Assembly (NCBI GenBank): GCA_011947345.1
Contig: JAAVTG010001010.1
Span: 1 to 64,000, forward strand
Length of the DNA: 64,000 nucleotides
Direction of reading: 5' to 3'
DNA from: Phytophthora quininea
Lineage: Eukaryota > Oomycota > Peronosporomycetes > Peronosporales > Peronosporaceae
Part shown: positions 12,621 to 23,890 of the stretch, one piece after another
How positions within the stretch are numbered: the first letter of the stretch is position 1
How the letters are laid out: each line of letters begins with the position of its first letter
Translations under genes and position numbers: made by a program
Notes under the pieces: generated by a model
What the model saw: the letters and a program-made list of their open reading frames with translations, nothing else
Database searches by the model: none
What the model was told of the DNA's origin: nothing

Positions 12621-13152
12621 GCTGACTCTTCAGGATCTCGAAGCTCTAAGCTGTACTTGAGATCATGGCCTTCTCGAAACTGTGTTTCTAAGCTCTTCCG
12701 CATCTGTGTTTGGCGTTATTTTGTCTTTGAGGCAGCTGCAAGCCTCCGGCGAAGTACGATGCTTCTACAAATAGCTCCAGTATAAAAATTACCCTCAGAA
12801 CAAGATGAACATAGTCGATATATATAGTGGTTACATTGCAGGTAAGCGAGGGATGCCGGAAAGCTTAATGTAGGGATTGCGAGGGAAAAGGGGGACATTT
12901 GCCTGTATTAATGAGGCCTGGATATTGGATACGAAGATGTTTCAATCCGGAACACTGAGCAAGCATGGCTTGATAAGTCCTGAATGGCACCCATTTCAGT
13001 AGGTCTACATCTGCACTTACGGGTGGTCGCCCATTGAATCCAAGAGCACACGCAAGCGTCCTCGCCAATACGTTCGTTACACAAGATGTTTTTCAGTTTG
13101 TTGAGCAGGAAGTGATGATTCAAGATAATTACAACACGTATCCTTCTGCTCA

Positions 13153-13422
13153 ATGACCAAAGCCTCTGACCGACTAAATGAAATGCTTGCAGCTGAAGGT
13201 CTATATGATTATCTCCTCGAACACGATCAAATCGTCATTCAATCTGATGTGGGTAACTGGGATAGGAATTACATCGCTTCAAAACCCCACTTAGACGACG
13301 ATGCTGTTGCAGCAGCAGCAGAGCTTGGGTCTATTACTACAGGAACTGTGAAAACGTTGCTACTGTCGACGAGACCATTTGAAGAGCGACCAGAGTCATC
13401 TCTATTTCCTCGGCGTATATGA
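13153..13422 (+). CDS. Short unassigned open frame
   Basis: An 89-codon frame with an ATG start, acidic and Ala/Asp-rich in its middle (LDDDAVAAAAELGS). I do not recognise it. Codon use is unremarkable and there is no partner gene nearby. It lies between the hAT remnant and the pogo-containing repeat, so it may be a fragment of a lost gene or chance. Confidence 0.2.
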   Translation: MTKASDRLNEMLAAEGLYDYLLEHDQIVIQSDVGNWDRNYIASKPHLDDDAVAAAAELGSITTGTVKTLLLSTRPFEERPESSLFPRRI

Positions 13423-13679
13423 TGCAAATATATGCTCGCTTCAGCAAGCTGTTGCTAATCAACTGTACCCACAAAGAAAACAGGTATGTTTTGCGGATAA
13501 TGTTGACTTACCTTGAAGCAGTCTAATCGCGATGGCGACCTATAATTACAACTATCACCTGTGTACGTTTATGTGATGTACTCTTTTCAGAATTCACCGC
13601 TTGAAAGCAAGAGCGATTGACCCAGTCCACTCTATGTATATAGAATACGCCAATTGTAGTGGAATCTAGTGGAGGTGTT

Positions 13680-13785
13680 AGAGCCAGATCAGAAGATCAG
13701 AAACGATAATTGCGGCCGTATCCACCGGATCGGGCTGAAAACTTTGGGGACTAGGTTATCATAAATGCGGAACGTGATAGCGATA
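13680..13785 (-). repeat. Inner half of an inverted copy of the ~120-bp unit, split by the pogo element
   Basis: Read on the minus strand, this gives TATCGCTATCACGTTCCGC, then a stretch like AACCTAGTCCCCAAAGTTTT and CAGCCCGATCCGGTGG. It aligns with the end of the units at 1335-1560 (ACTATCACCATCATGTTCC, ACATAGTCTCCCAAG, CAGCTCAATCGGTGG). The other half is at 15434-15610. Joining the two across the TA duplication rebuilds one continuous unit. Confidence 0.8.
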
Positions 13786-13810
13786 CGCAGACGGACGGAA
13801 TCTAACGGCC
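13786..13810 (+). repeat. Left terminal inverted repeat of the pogo element
   Basis: It begins CGCAGACGGACGGAATC and pairs with 15409-15433 with three transition-type mismatches. TA lies immediately outside. Confidence 0.9.
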
Positions 13811-13910
13811 AGATCAGTTACAGCTGTCAAATGAATCATTTTCATCCAATCAAGATATCAGATAAATATTTGCCAATTCAGAGCCAGTCACAGACCAATT
13901 CTCTAGTCCA

Positions 13911-15304
13911 ATGGAGGACGACGCTCAGGAGAGTGGCCCCAAGGAGATCAACCCTCAAGAGCAGCCTACGACTCCTTCCTCAATCGCGGCCCCGATAGTT
14001 CGTAGGAAGCACTATTCTATTCATACTAAACGAGCTGTTTTAACAGGCGCTCAAGGAATAAGTGTCCGTGCAGCTGCCAAAAGTTTGGAGATCCTCGCCG
14101 TATGCTTACCGACTGGATCGCTGAGAAAGAAAACATATTTGCCTTTATAGGATCCGAAAAGACGTTAGCCCAGACACCAGGGCGCACAGAGTCGATTCCA
14201 TTTTCCTTCGAGCTGCTGATCTACATGAAGGATCAGCGTCGGGCCGACCAACCGCTTACAACCACCGGAATGGTGCAATACATCCGTTCAAACTACTTTA
14301 ACTGGCTGACCGACTGCACTACGAGCAAGAAAGACCAAGCTACAGCGTACGACTCGTTATTCCGCCTTCTTCGTCGCATCGCTTATCGGCATGGCTTCAC
14401 GCAACGAACTCTCCACGGTTTAAAGGTGTGAATGCTCTAATATTAATTAATTCGTGGTGTTTTTAGGAAAATAGCGATGATTTAGCGGTAATTCAGCGTG
14501 TCTTTAGCGAGGCTTTTAAGAGCGACTACAACCTCACGCCGTCAAACAGAATCATCAACATCGATGAAACCGGTGTGTATTATGATACACCGCCCTCCAG
14601 AAGTTGTTGTGAGCGTGGTGAGCCCTCAAATATCACCACGTCCAAAAAGCACTCTGCGCGCATGACAGTCGTATGCTCTATTCGAGGGAATGGTACGTTA
14701 AAAAATGTTGTACAACCCGTGTAAAAAAACTAACTGTTGTGATGCTTTAGGTAAGAAACTACCTTTACTATTCATCGTCTGAGGCGAGCCTAATGGCATT
14801 ATTGCAAACGAAGAAGTCCCTAACTACCCCAAAGGTGCCACGTAATGATCTGGTTTTTCTGTAAGACTTACGCTAACTTATGGCAAAATATTAGGTCATT
14901 ATTATGCTGTCCAGCCTAAAGCGTGGATGGATGAAAGAGTGTGTCATGAGTTCCTCAGCTCAGTAATGCTGCCATGCATCAAGGATCCCTCCGTCCTCCT
15001 TGTTGACAATCTGAAGTGTCAAGTGTCAGAGGAGGCGGAGGAAATCATTGCAGGCGAGCTGTTTTCTCATTTACAGGCGTTGCCTAAAAATTCTACCCCT
15101 GTGTGCCAGCCACTTGATGTTGGCGTGATGGGTCCTCTGAAAGCTAAACTAAAGTCAGCGTGGCCGCTAGAGGACACGACGAAAGTGGCTACCGCGAAGG
15201 ACAAAAGGTTGGCAACAATCAAGCGTACTATTGCTGTCTGGGACGACATCAGCGAGGACACTATTCGATCAGCTTTTAACAAGGCACTTAGCGTTAATTT
15301 TTAA
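13911..15304 (+). pseudogene. pogo-type transposase, interrupted
   Basis: Catalyses cut-and-paste transposition. It starts at ATG 13911. The N-terminal part (13990-14130) is helix-turn-helix-like. The catalytic core shows NIDETGVYYDT (first Asp, ~14550), LLVDNLKCQ (second Asp, ~15000) and QPLDVGVMGPLK (third Asp, ~15110), the DDD arrangement of pogo/jerky-type transposases. Three putative introns fit: 14426-14466 (41 bp), 14693-14750 (58 bp, CTAAC branch) and 14842-14894 (53 bp, CTAAC branch; the phase is off by one). There is a one-base frameshift near 14090 and an in-frame TGA near 14780, where CGA (Arg) would restore the sequence. The TGA is a C-to-T change, so this copy is probably dead. 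It ends at TAA 15304. Confidence 0.85.
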
Positions 15305-15408
15305 GCTAAATCTTAGGATTACCACCGTCAATTTTGGCTGTCTTATTTTTGCCATTAGTTCCACCAATCACAGGCCGCTCTGTTAACTATGGTCTGCCGT
15401 CAGAAGGT

Positions 15409-15433
15409 GGCCGTTGGATTCTGTCCGTCTGTG
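15409..15433 (-). repeat. Right terminal inverted repeat of the pogo element
   Basis: Reverse complement of 13786-13810 with three mismatches. TA follows at 15434-15435, and then the interrupted unit repeat resumes. Confidence 0.9.
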
Positions 15434-15780
15434 TAGTCCCACGTGACATAGACAGATTCATCAGCCAGTCAAGAATAACCACGACTGCACATACCCGTTT
15501 GGGCTGAATACTTGGGGGACAAGAGATCACAATCGGAGAACACGATGGTGATAGTCCCATGTGACAGAGACAGGCCCATCAGCCAATCAGCGATCCCAGA
15601 AGCCATTGGAAGCATTACCAGGCCCAATGAACCAAAATTGTGGAGAGAGATGTTTCGATACAAGACGAACGTGGGACTCAATAAGATTGTAAGATGCGCT
15701 TATAAAAATGAAACTCGCAATGTTGACCAGTGCTACCGTTTTCACATGATGTATATAAAATGGGCGAAGGACAACGAAAG
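15434..15780 (-). repeat. Inverted copy of unit repeat and conserved leader
   Basis: On the minus strand, 15530-15610 reads GGATCGCTGATTGGCTGATG, then GGCCTGTCTCTGTCACATGG. 15610-15710 reads ATTGAGTCCCACG... then ATCGAAACATCTCTCTCC. The leader in the left copies (722-800, 1985-2050) reads GTTGAGTCCCGCC... and GTCGAAACATATCTCTTCAC. So the order leader-units is the same but inverted relative to 482-2879. Confidence 0.8.
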
Positions 15781-17180
15781 CAAGATAAGGTGAGAAGTGG
15801 ACACGGAGTAGGTGGAAGAAGTAAGTGTCACCAAGCTAGATAAGCTACCCACGAGGGGTAGTGAACACAAATAGAGAGGGTGCAATTGAAGGGATAGTAA
15901 TCGTAAAATAACATATGAATGCTATATGTACGAAATTTATAGTAATCAATAAAAAATGAACGATAGGAGGAGGGTTGACAAAGCCAGAACGGGGTAATGA
16001 CGATGGAAATCGGATTAGTGTGAGTGCATATTATAGATTCAGAGTGTTGGGAAGGCAAAGTAAATGAAATGTAGATGAGGACAAATTATATTGAGAGTAA
16101 GAATTCATAAACTTGAGAAACTATTATAATAAGGGTTAAGACCAAAATGTGATAGATAATTAATAAATTAATGAGTAGATATTGTTTTGAATGGAATGGT
16201 TGAGATAGATATCTAATAAGTTATTGGAAGAAGATGAAGTGGAATGCGAGTGTTTGTGCAATGATACGATTTTAGTATAGTGTACAGAAAAAGAAAGTAA
16301 AGAAGATTATGAAAAAATATATTATGGTAGATATGGTATTAGAAGAGTGGGGTGTTAGAAGAATAAAAATGTTATAGTAAATAACAACCGAGTAATGAAG
16401 TGATTTGTTGGGAAGTTAGTAAACTATTATAAAAAGGCGATGATGGAAAAATGATAAATGGGAGTATATGGATAGTGTGAATAGAATACAATAGTGGCAG
16501 TGTTTGTCGAGTATGTGTGTAAATGGAATATACATTTAAGTAAAGTGTAATATTCTAGAGGATGTAAGTAATTGTAATTATGAGTATGTAGAATATGAGT
16601 GTGAGAAGTGTGAGTGTTGAAGGGGTATTTGTAGAGAATGAACATGTAGAATATAATACAATAATGGTAGTTTTTAGTAGAGTACGTAAGAAGAAGTGTG
16701 TGAAACGTGTGAGTATTGTAGGGGAAATGTATAGAGAATAAGGGAATAAATGGGGGTGGTTATGTAGGGTTTAGTGTGTGTATAGAAAGAATGTGTGTCA
16801 CAAAGTATACGTTAAGAAAAATATGTTGTAGTGTATGTAATTTAAAAGTGTTTAGAATACAAGAGTGAGTAGAGTATGTGTATCTGTATCTGTATCTGTA
16901 AAGTATGAGTAGTTATTGAGTGTCTTAGAGTTTGACTGTTAGTATTGTATTATCTCAGTTAAATGAAAGTGTACACGTATAAACTTGGTATAATACTAGA
17001 TGAATGATAAGGGCAAGGTGGGAGTAAGAGAAGAAAGAAGAATGGAATTGATGAAAGTCGAATGGATTGAGAGGTAAGAGAAAAAAGATTTGATTGATTT
17101 GATGGAAAATTAGTAAGGTGGAAAAAGAGAAGTGGGATTTTTGATGGAACAGTAAACTATTTAGCGATAAGAAGGAAAAG
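15781..17180 (-). repeat. Strand-asymmetric AT/G-rich block (C-depleted + strand)
   Basis: The + strand is made almost entirely of A, G and T; the complement has the composition of 1-480. Short shared stretches exist, for example CACTTTCATTT on the minus strand near 16965 versus + strand 258-270. A TATCTG triplet array lies at 16880-16900. The long minus open frame at 16955-17209 is Phe/Ser/His-rich and follows from composition. It is the outer part of the inverted repeat copy and ends where the zinc-finger remnant begins. Confidence 0.65.
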
Positions 17181-18516
17181 TCAAAAGATATCTGGAGCGT
17201 GATTTTCACTTAAATCGATCCGAAACAATGCCTCGAAGATTTCGTCAAGAGCTTTCAGCTCCTGTGGTGTACAATCAACATTTATGAGGTCTTCAAAGCG
17301 TAAATTACTGTGTTCATGACTCACTATATTCGCTAATCTGCAATCCACTGCTTCATGTCGTTCCAATAGGTAATATTAGGTGTAGAATCTGGGTTTTCAT
17401 GTTCCCACGACAGCGTAGTTAGCACTTTGCAGTATTTGTCCCCGAAGTTTCGGATACGGTTAAAGGAAGAGCAGGTTGGTAATTCGGCCCCCAAAATCCT
17501 TTCGTACACGTGTGTTTTTGTCCCAAAAATCTCGACCAATTTTCCAGTACTTAAACAGCACGGGGAATACCTTCCGGGTAACTGTACTAGTAGGATTGAA
17601 TATCGCCGCGACTTTGAAATGTTCTACGTCGTGATTACAATACTTCCGTAAAATTTCATGTCATCTGAGTGACCGATCGAAAGCAGAAAGGAGTCTTTCC
17701 TCTGACGGGGGCGTTTGATATCTAGTTGTTTCGTAGCGTTAGATATCATCGAGAATTGCACTGGCCATCATCACACTACCAACGTCGCTACTTATAACGC
17801 CGGAATGCTTTTGGCGAGGTCCATCGAACAGGTACTGCACAGAGCACGTTTCGGCCACGTGGATTTCGCCAGGATGTCGATTTTTGTGGTGCTTATTAAG
17901 ACTCTTCCGTTGCGTTGCGAAGTATGGACAATACCCTCACTTAAATCCACCGCTAATCGGTAGAATATCTACCGCTTCAAGTAATTCTGAGGTTGGCTCC
18001 AGATATTTTGTTAAGTTTGCATCGCTAGCAAATTCCATGTCTTGCAAACGTTGCTCCAATTCCGCCTTCGGGATACCACGTTTGTGAATTCTCCTAAAAT
18101 GTCCGTCGACTTGTTTCGGCGAAGGGTTCAGGCAATATCGGTGCATAACGCAAATTAGGAGGCCTACCTTACCGTTTACAACTGACCCCATGTCAACATG
18201 AGGATCGTTCACATTGACATCAACTTGACGAAGTCCGGCCAGTGGGGGAGTCTGGCTGATTAATCGCACTTATTGGTATGCTGGCACAGATTGTTAGAAT
18301 CGCTAAGTGTGTTCGACCATCTTGGGCATGAAAAACTCCATCGATTTGATTACCTTTATATATTTCCTGATCATGTCCAGGTGAAGTGTGTGTGAGAGCC
18401 AAACGACACACCGCTGTCATTTGGTGTTCCTTCCTGGTGTGTACAGATTGTGATCCTTTCGTTTGAAATTGGTTTCCGCAGCTTTTGCAGATGATCAGTG
18501 CGTCGTGTCGAGGCAT
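17181..18516 (-). pseudogene. C2H2 zinc-finger protein remnant (DUF3505-like)
   Basis: The 5' part (18220-18516) starts MPRHDALIICKSCGNQFQTK and has C-x2-C...H-x4-H spacing. The next frame (17937-18269) contains LLICVMHRYCLNPSPKQVDG then HFRRIHKRGIP, with a second Cys/His set. After a stop at about 17935 the sequence continues YCPYFATQRKSLNKHHKN, another C2H2-like finger. The pattern (a Cys/His hook, a 'PI..L....G..C..C' stretch, then a finger) resembles the fungal/oomycete DUF3505 family, often linked to mobile sequences; that link is from memory. 17181-17540 holds a further coding-like C-terminal part in two frames. At least two shifts and one stop are present. Function unknown. Confidence 0.5.
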
Positions 18517-21500
18517 CGTTGCTGTAGTCGTTGAGCGAGTTGAGTGAGTTTCGTTTTGAAGAGTAAATATACTATCTAGACCATTTGGGAGACTCGTAAC
18601 AAATGAGCTAGGAATAGAAAAAATATTTGCTTCAATCTTCTAATTGTTTTAAACAATGTATATGTTCAGCTTTTTGTTGGATACAGATTTTCTGCACGTC
18701 AGGATGTTCAAGTGTTTGACATTTTTGTGTATACACAACAGTAAAAGAAGTCGTAGGTGTTTTTGCTGACCTAAAAACACATTACAGGCTGTCAAGTTTT
18801 ACTGCATCTTCAAATGATATGACAGGAATATGAAATAGATTGAGTGTATTTAAATTGGTATGTATGTGAACAACTTTGTGCGTAATCGTATCAGCTTTCT
18901 TTGGGCTTATCTCATCGATATTGCAGCTTCATATCGGAATCGTTACGGGGAAAAATTAATGGCTATAAAACTGAGGTATCGATACGCATCTCCATCTTAC
19001 TGTTCCTGCGCCCGATGATTGTGTTTGCTAGAACGCCCGTCTACGAGGAACGCAAAGCGGACAGGCACTACGGTTGGGACAATGGCTACTACGTATACTG
19101 TACAGACGAAGGCATACTGTCAAAATGGTCCTGGAATTGTGGATAAAAAGTGTGTGGGATTCGTTGTGGGCAGAGGCCACTTTAACGTTTCGATTACCAT
19201 AATATAGAAAGGCAGGCTGCCCTAATTTTACGCAGATTACTGTACGTTGCATGATTCCTGTAATTTACGGTATCTTGTTCTAAAGCCTTCTATTATACTT
19301 GTATATACAGTGCGACGTCGTCCTTCGTGCATGCCTAATCAATAAGCTTCTGGTACACCTCAATTTCATCATATAAGGCTGCCAGCTGCCGGTTCAACCT
19401 GACGATCTTGCACTTATATACTATAGCCATCGGAGTAGATAATATGTACTTAAATTCGTGCTCGATAATGATCTCCTCGCAGACCTGGAAGTAGTTCATG
19501 AGTTGAGCCTGAGCATCAAGCTCTGCGATATTCATCTTTAACTTGGTCTCGACCAGCGATTCAATATCACCGATGTCACCGTTCTTTACGTTGTTGTCAA
19601 CAATATGCCGCTTCGATGGCCGTATCCCAGCCGTATTTACGGCAAAAAGCTCGAATAGATGTGAATTTGCGGAGTTATTGACTGATATTAGCGCCCTGCC
19701 AGCATCTTCGCCAGTGATGGCACACCGCACCGAGGTGGCGTTGACTTTTCATGGCGCTGCCGATTCCGCTTTGTGAAGCTCGCGTGGGAGATATCTGTTG
19801 CAAACGGTATATAAAGTGTCAATAGCGCAAGGAACAAAACTGCGATTATGTTTCCCTACTCGCTCAAGGGTTTTCTCATCATTGGTCTTTCTAGTAGACC
19901 GTTTTATGTCTTCTAGCGACCGTCGTGATCACTGCCAAGTATATGACACATCTTCCAGTTTCTTTTGGCGACCGCAAGATCGGGAGCACGCGAGTCAGCA
20001 CTGAGATAGACCGAATTGGAAGCTTGCGGGGGTTCGTTGAAAGCAAGACAAATTCGGGTGAATAGTGTATCTTTCTTGAGTTTATATAACCCATAATCGT
20101 AAGAATGACTGTATACTAAACATTAGGTGTATTTTTTCCTGCCACACAAATTTCCGAACAATAATAGGCGGCGTGGGGTGATATCAACACTCTCTCCCCT
20201 CCCACACACACATATCCATTGCATTCCAGAAGATTCGTCATCAATATTATTTAGCTGGATTGAATTTTTTCACGAAAGTAGAGGGGTTTAACCCTTTCAT
20301 GTGCTTCATGTAAGCAACCGTCTAACGATCCTCCATAACACCGCGTATATTCAGATCTAGCATGTCGTGCTTAGGAACGCTTTGACCAGCTAGAACTCAG
20401 GTATGAATAAATACAGGCTTGCAGAGAACTAAGCATGATTGCAATTAGAAGTGCTCATTCTTATAAACCTAATCTCTACAGTACGACAGCTATCCGATCA
20501 AAGAAGTGCGTTTCCAAAAATATGAGGGCGACAAAGAAAGCGTTTTGAGATTGGATTGGACACTCTCAGAACCTGCCCAAAGGGGGGTAGCGCGGATCGG
20601 CTTGGAATCAACAATGCTCGTGCAGGCAGCAGTAGCTTGGAATAATTATTTTGAAGTTTTACTGATACGAGAATGACTCGTTGCTATTGCGTCATCATAA
20701 GTTCTGATATACCGTTAGGCACTATCGGTATGACCAAAGAAGGATAAACCATCTCACCAAGTGGAGTTCTTTGGAAAAACGTCAGCATTCATGTTAGAGG
20801 CTTCAGATGTTTCAGCCGCCAAGAGCATGGGACTTCATCGAGAAAGTTTGCCCGTACAAACCGACAGGAAAGACGATAACACTGATAGTGATGGTCATCG
20901 AAACCTTGGTGTTCATTTCCACACCACCCAAATGCAACTTTGCTACACATAGTACGTGTTTAAGGTCGGCGTTCAAATCTTTGTGAAGAAAGCCGTCCAT
21001 ACAATGTCATGTACTGCTGGAAGAAAGTGCATGCTTTGATCGCGATACGAATACCACTACTGTTGATTGTCCGTTTCTCAGTAACGTGTGCGGAAACCAG
21101 CAAATTACACGATTAAGCCTCTGCCATTATCACTTGAATGCGCGGCACAGTTTCTTGGCGAAGGTTCCAGGCGTTCTGCCAAAAGAAAAGAAAAGTGATA
21201 CCGTCACTGAAAGCGTACAAGTGTTTGGTTGTCTTCAAAATGTTGCCAAGCGTGGGGATCATCGGATAAAATATAGCCTGAATTTCTGAAACGTTATAGG
21301 CATCAACTCGTTTACCGGATATTACGCACTGGAAACCGATTGCTGAGATATCAGCAGCTAAAGATGCATCTTGAAATTGTACGTACTGGTAAACCTGCAA
21401 CAGCATGGAAATTTGAGAAGAGTTCCGCCCCTATCTTGTTTTAAGCTTGCTGGATGAAATGCTCTGGCATATGATGATACAACATCAAATTTGTTCGAAC

Positions 21501-22346
21501 AAGCGAAAAACCGCGTTAAAAAAGAATGCAGATCAGCAAAACCATTATGTACTTTCAATACGTTCGCATCCAACCTCATTCAGCGTGCTTTGCATATGAG
21601 ACAGCGGGTGGTAAATTGAATAGCCTCAAGTTCTGAAAAAGAATTGGTTCTTTTTCTGCGGAAGTAGAGATGAACTAACAGCCGCATCTAAGTTATGCAA
21701 TTTTGAGCTAGTTATTAAGGGTGCGCTACGAAAAAGGTGTGGGTGAGAACGGATGCATTCATCCTTGGCGTCATATCGATAATGTCATATTATGGTAGCG
21801 CGTACATGCACAGTTGTAAACAGAAGTGGGCAGATCAAGACATCCCGTGCTACAGCCGCTGTAATTCAAGGATAATCTTCTATCGTTAACCGCGTCAGCA
21901 CTTTGGAGACACGTAAACACCGACGTTGGCTTTCTTTCCAAAAGATTTTAATCTTACAAATCGATCCATCTACCGCGTGCTTGAGGTTCTGTCTTCGTCA
22001 AGACAAACGGGAGAACGAGGTGAAAGCCACGATCCAAAAAGAACAACGCCAAAAAAGGAGAGCAAGAAGCAGAAATGTAGATGGCGAACCAACAAGTAGA
22101 CACAAGGCTCTGAACCAAGACACATATTTCTATTTTCCATGAGCTATCTCAGTTTGCCATGGCGATAGTATTGCTTTGGACAATTAGTTACGATTTTCTA
22201 GAAAGCTGCTGTTGTGAGAAAACTTAAAAGCAAAATACACAAAATTCGGGGTCTGCAACAACACAACACCGCCGTAGCCAGTGCTGAGCTCCACCGGTGG
22301 TCTCCGAGCGATGTAAGCAAACGGAAATAAATCCCCACCCCCGAAC
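18517..22346. other. Gene-poor stretch with coding-like fragments
   Basis: The best fragment is minus 19335-19730 (131 codons, helical, ending LYDEIEVYQKLID), without a recognisable family. Minus 20812-21000, 21113-21406 and 21358-21579 are close together in different frames and may be one broken gene I cannot name. The rest is AT-rich with stops throughout. Confidence 0.4.
19335..19730 (-). CDS. Unassigned 131-codon open frame
   Basis: It is predicted to be helical, with charged residues (LVETKLKMNIAELDAQAQLM) that could form a short coiled coil. No family recognised, no neighbouring gene, and the start codon is uncertain. It may be a fragment of a degenerate transposon or host gene. Confidence 0.25.
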   Translation of the reverse strand: MRCAITGEDAGRALISVNNSANSHLFELFAVNTAGIRPSKRHIVDNNVKNGDIGDIESLVETKLKMNIAELDAQAQLMNYFQVCEEIIIEHEFKYILSTPMAIVYKCKIVRLNRQLAALYDEIEVYQKLID

Positions 22347-23216
22347 ATGAACGATGAGAGCACAACGCTAGCATTCATTCGCGAGCTGCACGACTACGAC
22401 ACAAGTGGTGTGATTGCGGTGATACTGCTGTCATTCACCAGCTAGTCTACGGCGTATCAGCTGATGCGGTCGAAGAATATGTTCGCATTGGTGAGAGTAC
22501 TGCCGGAGAAAGCCTGCTGCGCTTCTGTGGTGCCGTTATCGACATGTTTGGAGAGGATATTCTGCGGGCGCCAACGGATCCCGACGTGCAACGCCTTCTC
22601 GTCCTGTATGTGCGGCGTGGATTTGTGGGAATGCCAGGAAGTTTGAACTCCATGCACTGGAAGTGGAAGAATAGCCCGGTGGCGTGGACAAGGTGATATA
22701 AGGGTAAGGAGAAGAAGCCAACAATCGTTTTGGAGGCGGTCGCGTCCAGTGACTTGTGAATCTGGCATGCCTTCTTTTTTGCATTCCTGGTTCTATTAAC
22801 GGTATCGATGTGCTCGATCGTTCTGATCTTTTCTCCGATACCACCAACGTGCAGTCATCATGAAGCAACTCCAACATCAATCGTAACAACTACGACATCG
22901 GCGACTACTTGACGGACGGTCTTTGCTGCTCTATTGTTCTTGTTACAAAATCTACTAACGGTTTCGTTCATGTCAATGCAGGTATCTATCCTCTTTGGGC
23001 CACATTAATCCAAACGATCTCCAACCCGATTGATAACAAGCAGAAGTACTTTGCTAAAAAGCAAGAGGCTGCTAGGAAAGATATGGAGAGGGCGATTGGA
23101 GTTCTACAAGCGAGATGGACCATCATCAGAGGACCTGCTCGGTTTTGGACTCCAACCTCGCTGCAATTGTGAAGGCCTGCATAATTCTTTATAACATGAT
23201 CGTGGAAGACAAGTGA
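22347..23216 (+). pseudogene. PIF/Harbinger transposase remnant
   Basis: It starts MNDESTTLAFIRELHD (22347). It continues in shifting + frames through EEYVRIGESTAGESLLRFCG (~22470), GFVGMPGSLNSMHWKWKN (~22620-22670), KEKKPTIVLEAVASSDL (~22700-22750), GIYPLWATLIQTI (~22982), MERAIGVLQARW (~23080) and KACIILYNMIVEDK before TGA at 23214. These are the landmarks of Harbinger (DDE_4) transposases. The first catalytic Asp (normally xSIDCMHW, as in the 59.8-kb copy) is Asn here (GSLNSMHW). In-frame TGA codons occur where Trp or Arg would be expected. It is dead. Confidence 0.8.
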
Positions 23217-23251
23217 GGGGAAACTGCCTTTACGATTATGACGGGGCTAGT

Positions 23252-23890
23252 GATGTGGTAATTCTACCGAAAGACCTCAACTGATTTTCGTTTAGCTTTT
23301 TTAAGGTCGGCTAATATCTGCTCTTGTTTCAGTTCACCCTCATCTTCATCTGTGTCGCCACAATCTGCATCTGTACCGATACGCTTCAGACGTTTTTCTT
23401 CAGGCGAAGCGTGGCAATTCGTTTTGGAGCATGGTATACTACAGACCACACTCCTTTGCTCCGGAACGTGCCTCCATTTTGCTCTGTATAATGAATATGA
23501 GCCTCACGAATTTGATCTTCTAAAGTCTTGCCACTCACTGCATGCAACTGCCGCCGCCCCATAACAACCAGCAATTTTACTGCACGTAGCTTGAAGCGTC
23601 CTCCATCTCATCTTCACATTTGTTGCAGCTTGTGAATTCTCCTTTACGTCAGACCCAGTGCGCTTCATCCTTCTGAGGAAATCAGCGTGCGCTTTGACCC
23701 AGAAATGACTTTCTTTTGGTTACCACCGACGACGGGATTCTGGAAAACTTCCAGCCAGGCGGCCGCTAGATTAAAGTCTTCATCCGGCCCAAAATTCTTT
23801 CCCTTTTTCCTTGTATTCGATGCTATCAGTGTAGCATCACCAGTGCCTTGGGGGCCCTCTGTTGTCGTAGATCTGGATTCATAGGTCTCT
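23252..23890 (-). pseudogene. Myb/SANT-like Harbinger partner protein, remnant
   Basis: Minus-strand frames give FGPDEDFNLAAAWLEVFQNP then VVGGNQKKV and FWVKAHADFLRRMKRTGSDV (~23690-23830), then NVKMRWRTLQATCSKIAGC (~23590-23640). The end is acidic and Lys-rich (23264-23449). This is the Myb/SANT-like trihelix of the second Harbinger protein, which helps bring the transposase to the ends of the element. It is convergent with the transposase remnant at 22347-23216, the same layout as the intact element at 59658-62633. Frameshifts break it. Confidence 0.7.

Larger units (their letters stand above)
13786..15433 (+). mobile_element. pogo-type (Tc1/mariner superfamily) DNA transposon, complete ends
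   Basis: A 1.65-kb element flanked by TA on both sides (13784-13785 and 15434-15435). Its ends are 25-bp inverted repeats (13786-13810 and 15409-15433; left start CGCAGACGGAC). They differ at three positions, all G/A or T/C. It holds one transposase gene in + orientation. The insertion lies within a copy of the unit repeat, and intact unit copies at 1100-1560 and 2380-2690 show the empty site, which fixes the element's borders. The TA duplication and DDD-type transposase put it in the pogo group. Confidence 0.9.

Noticed and set aside
16955..17209. 84-codon Phe/Ser/His-rich minus frame
   Set aside because: Follows from the skewed base composition of the repeat block.
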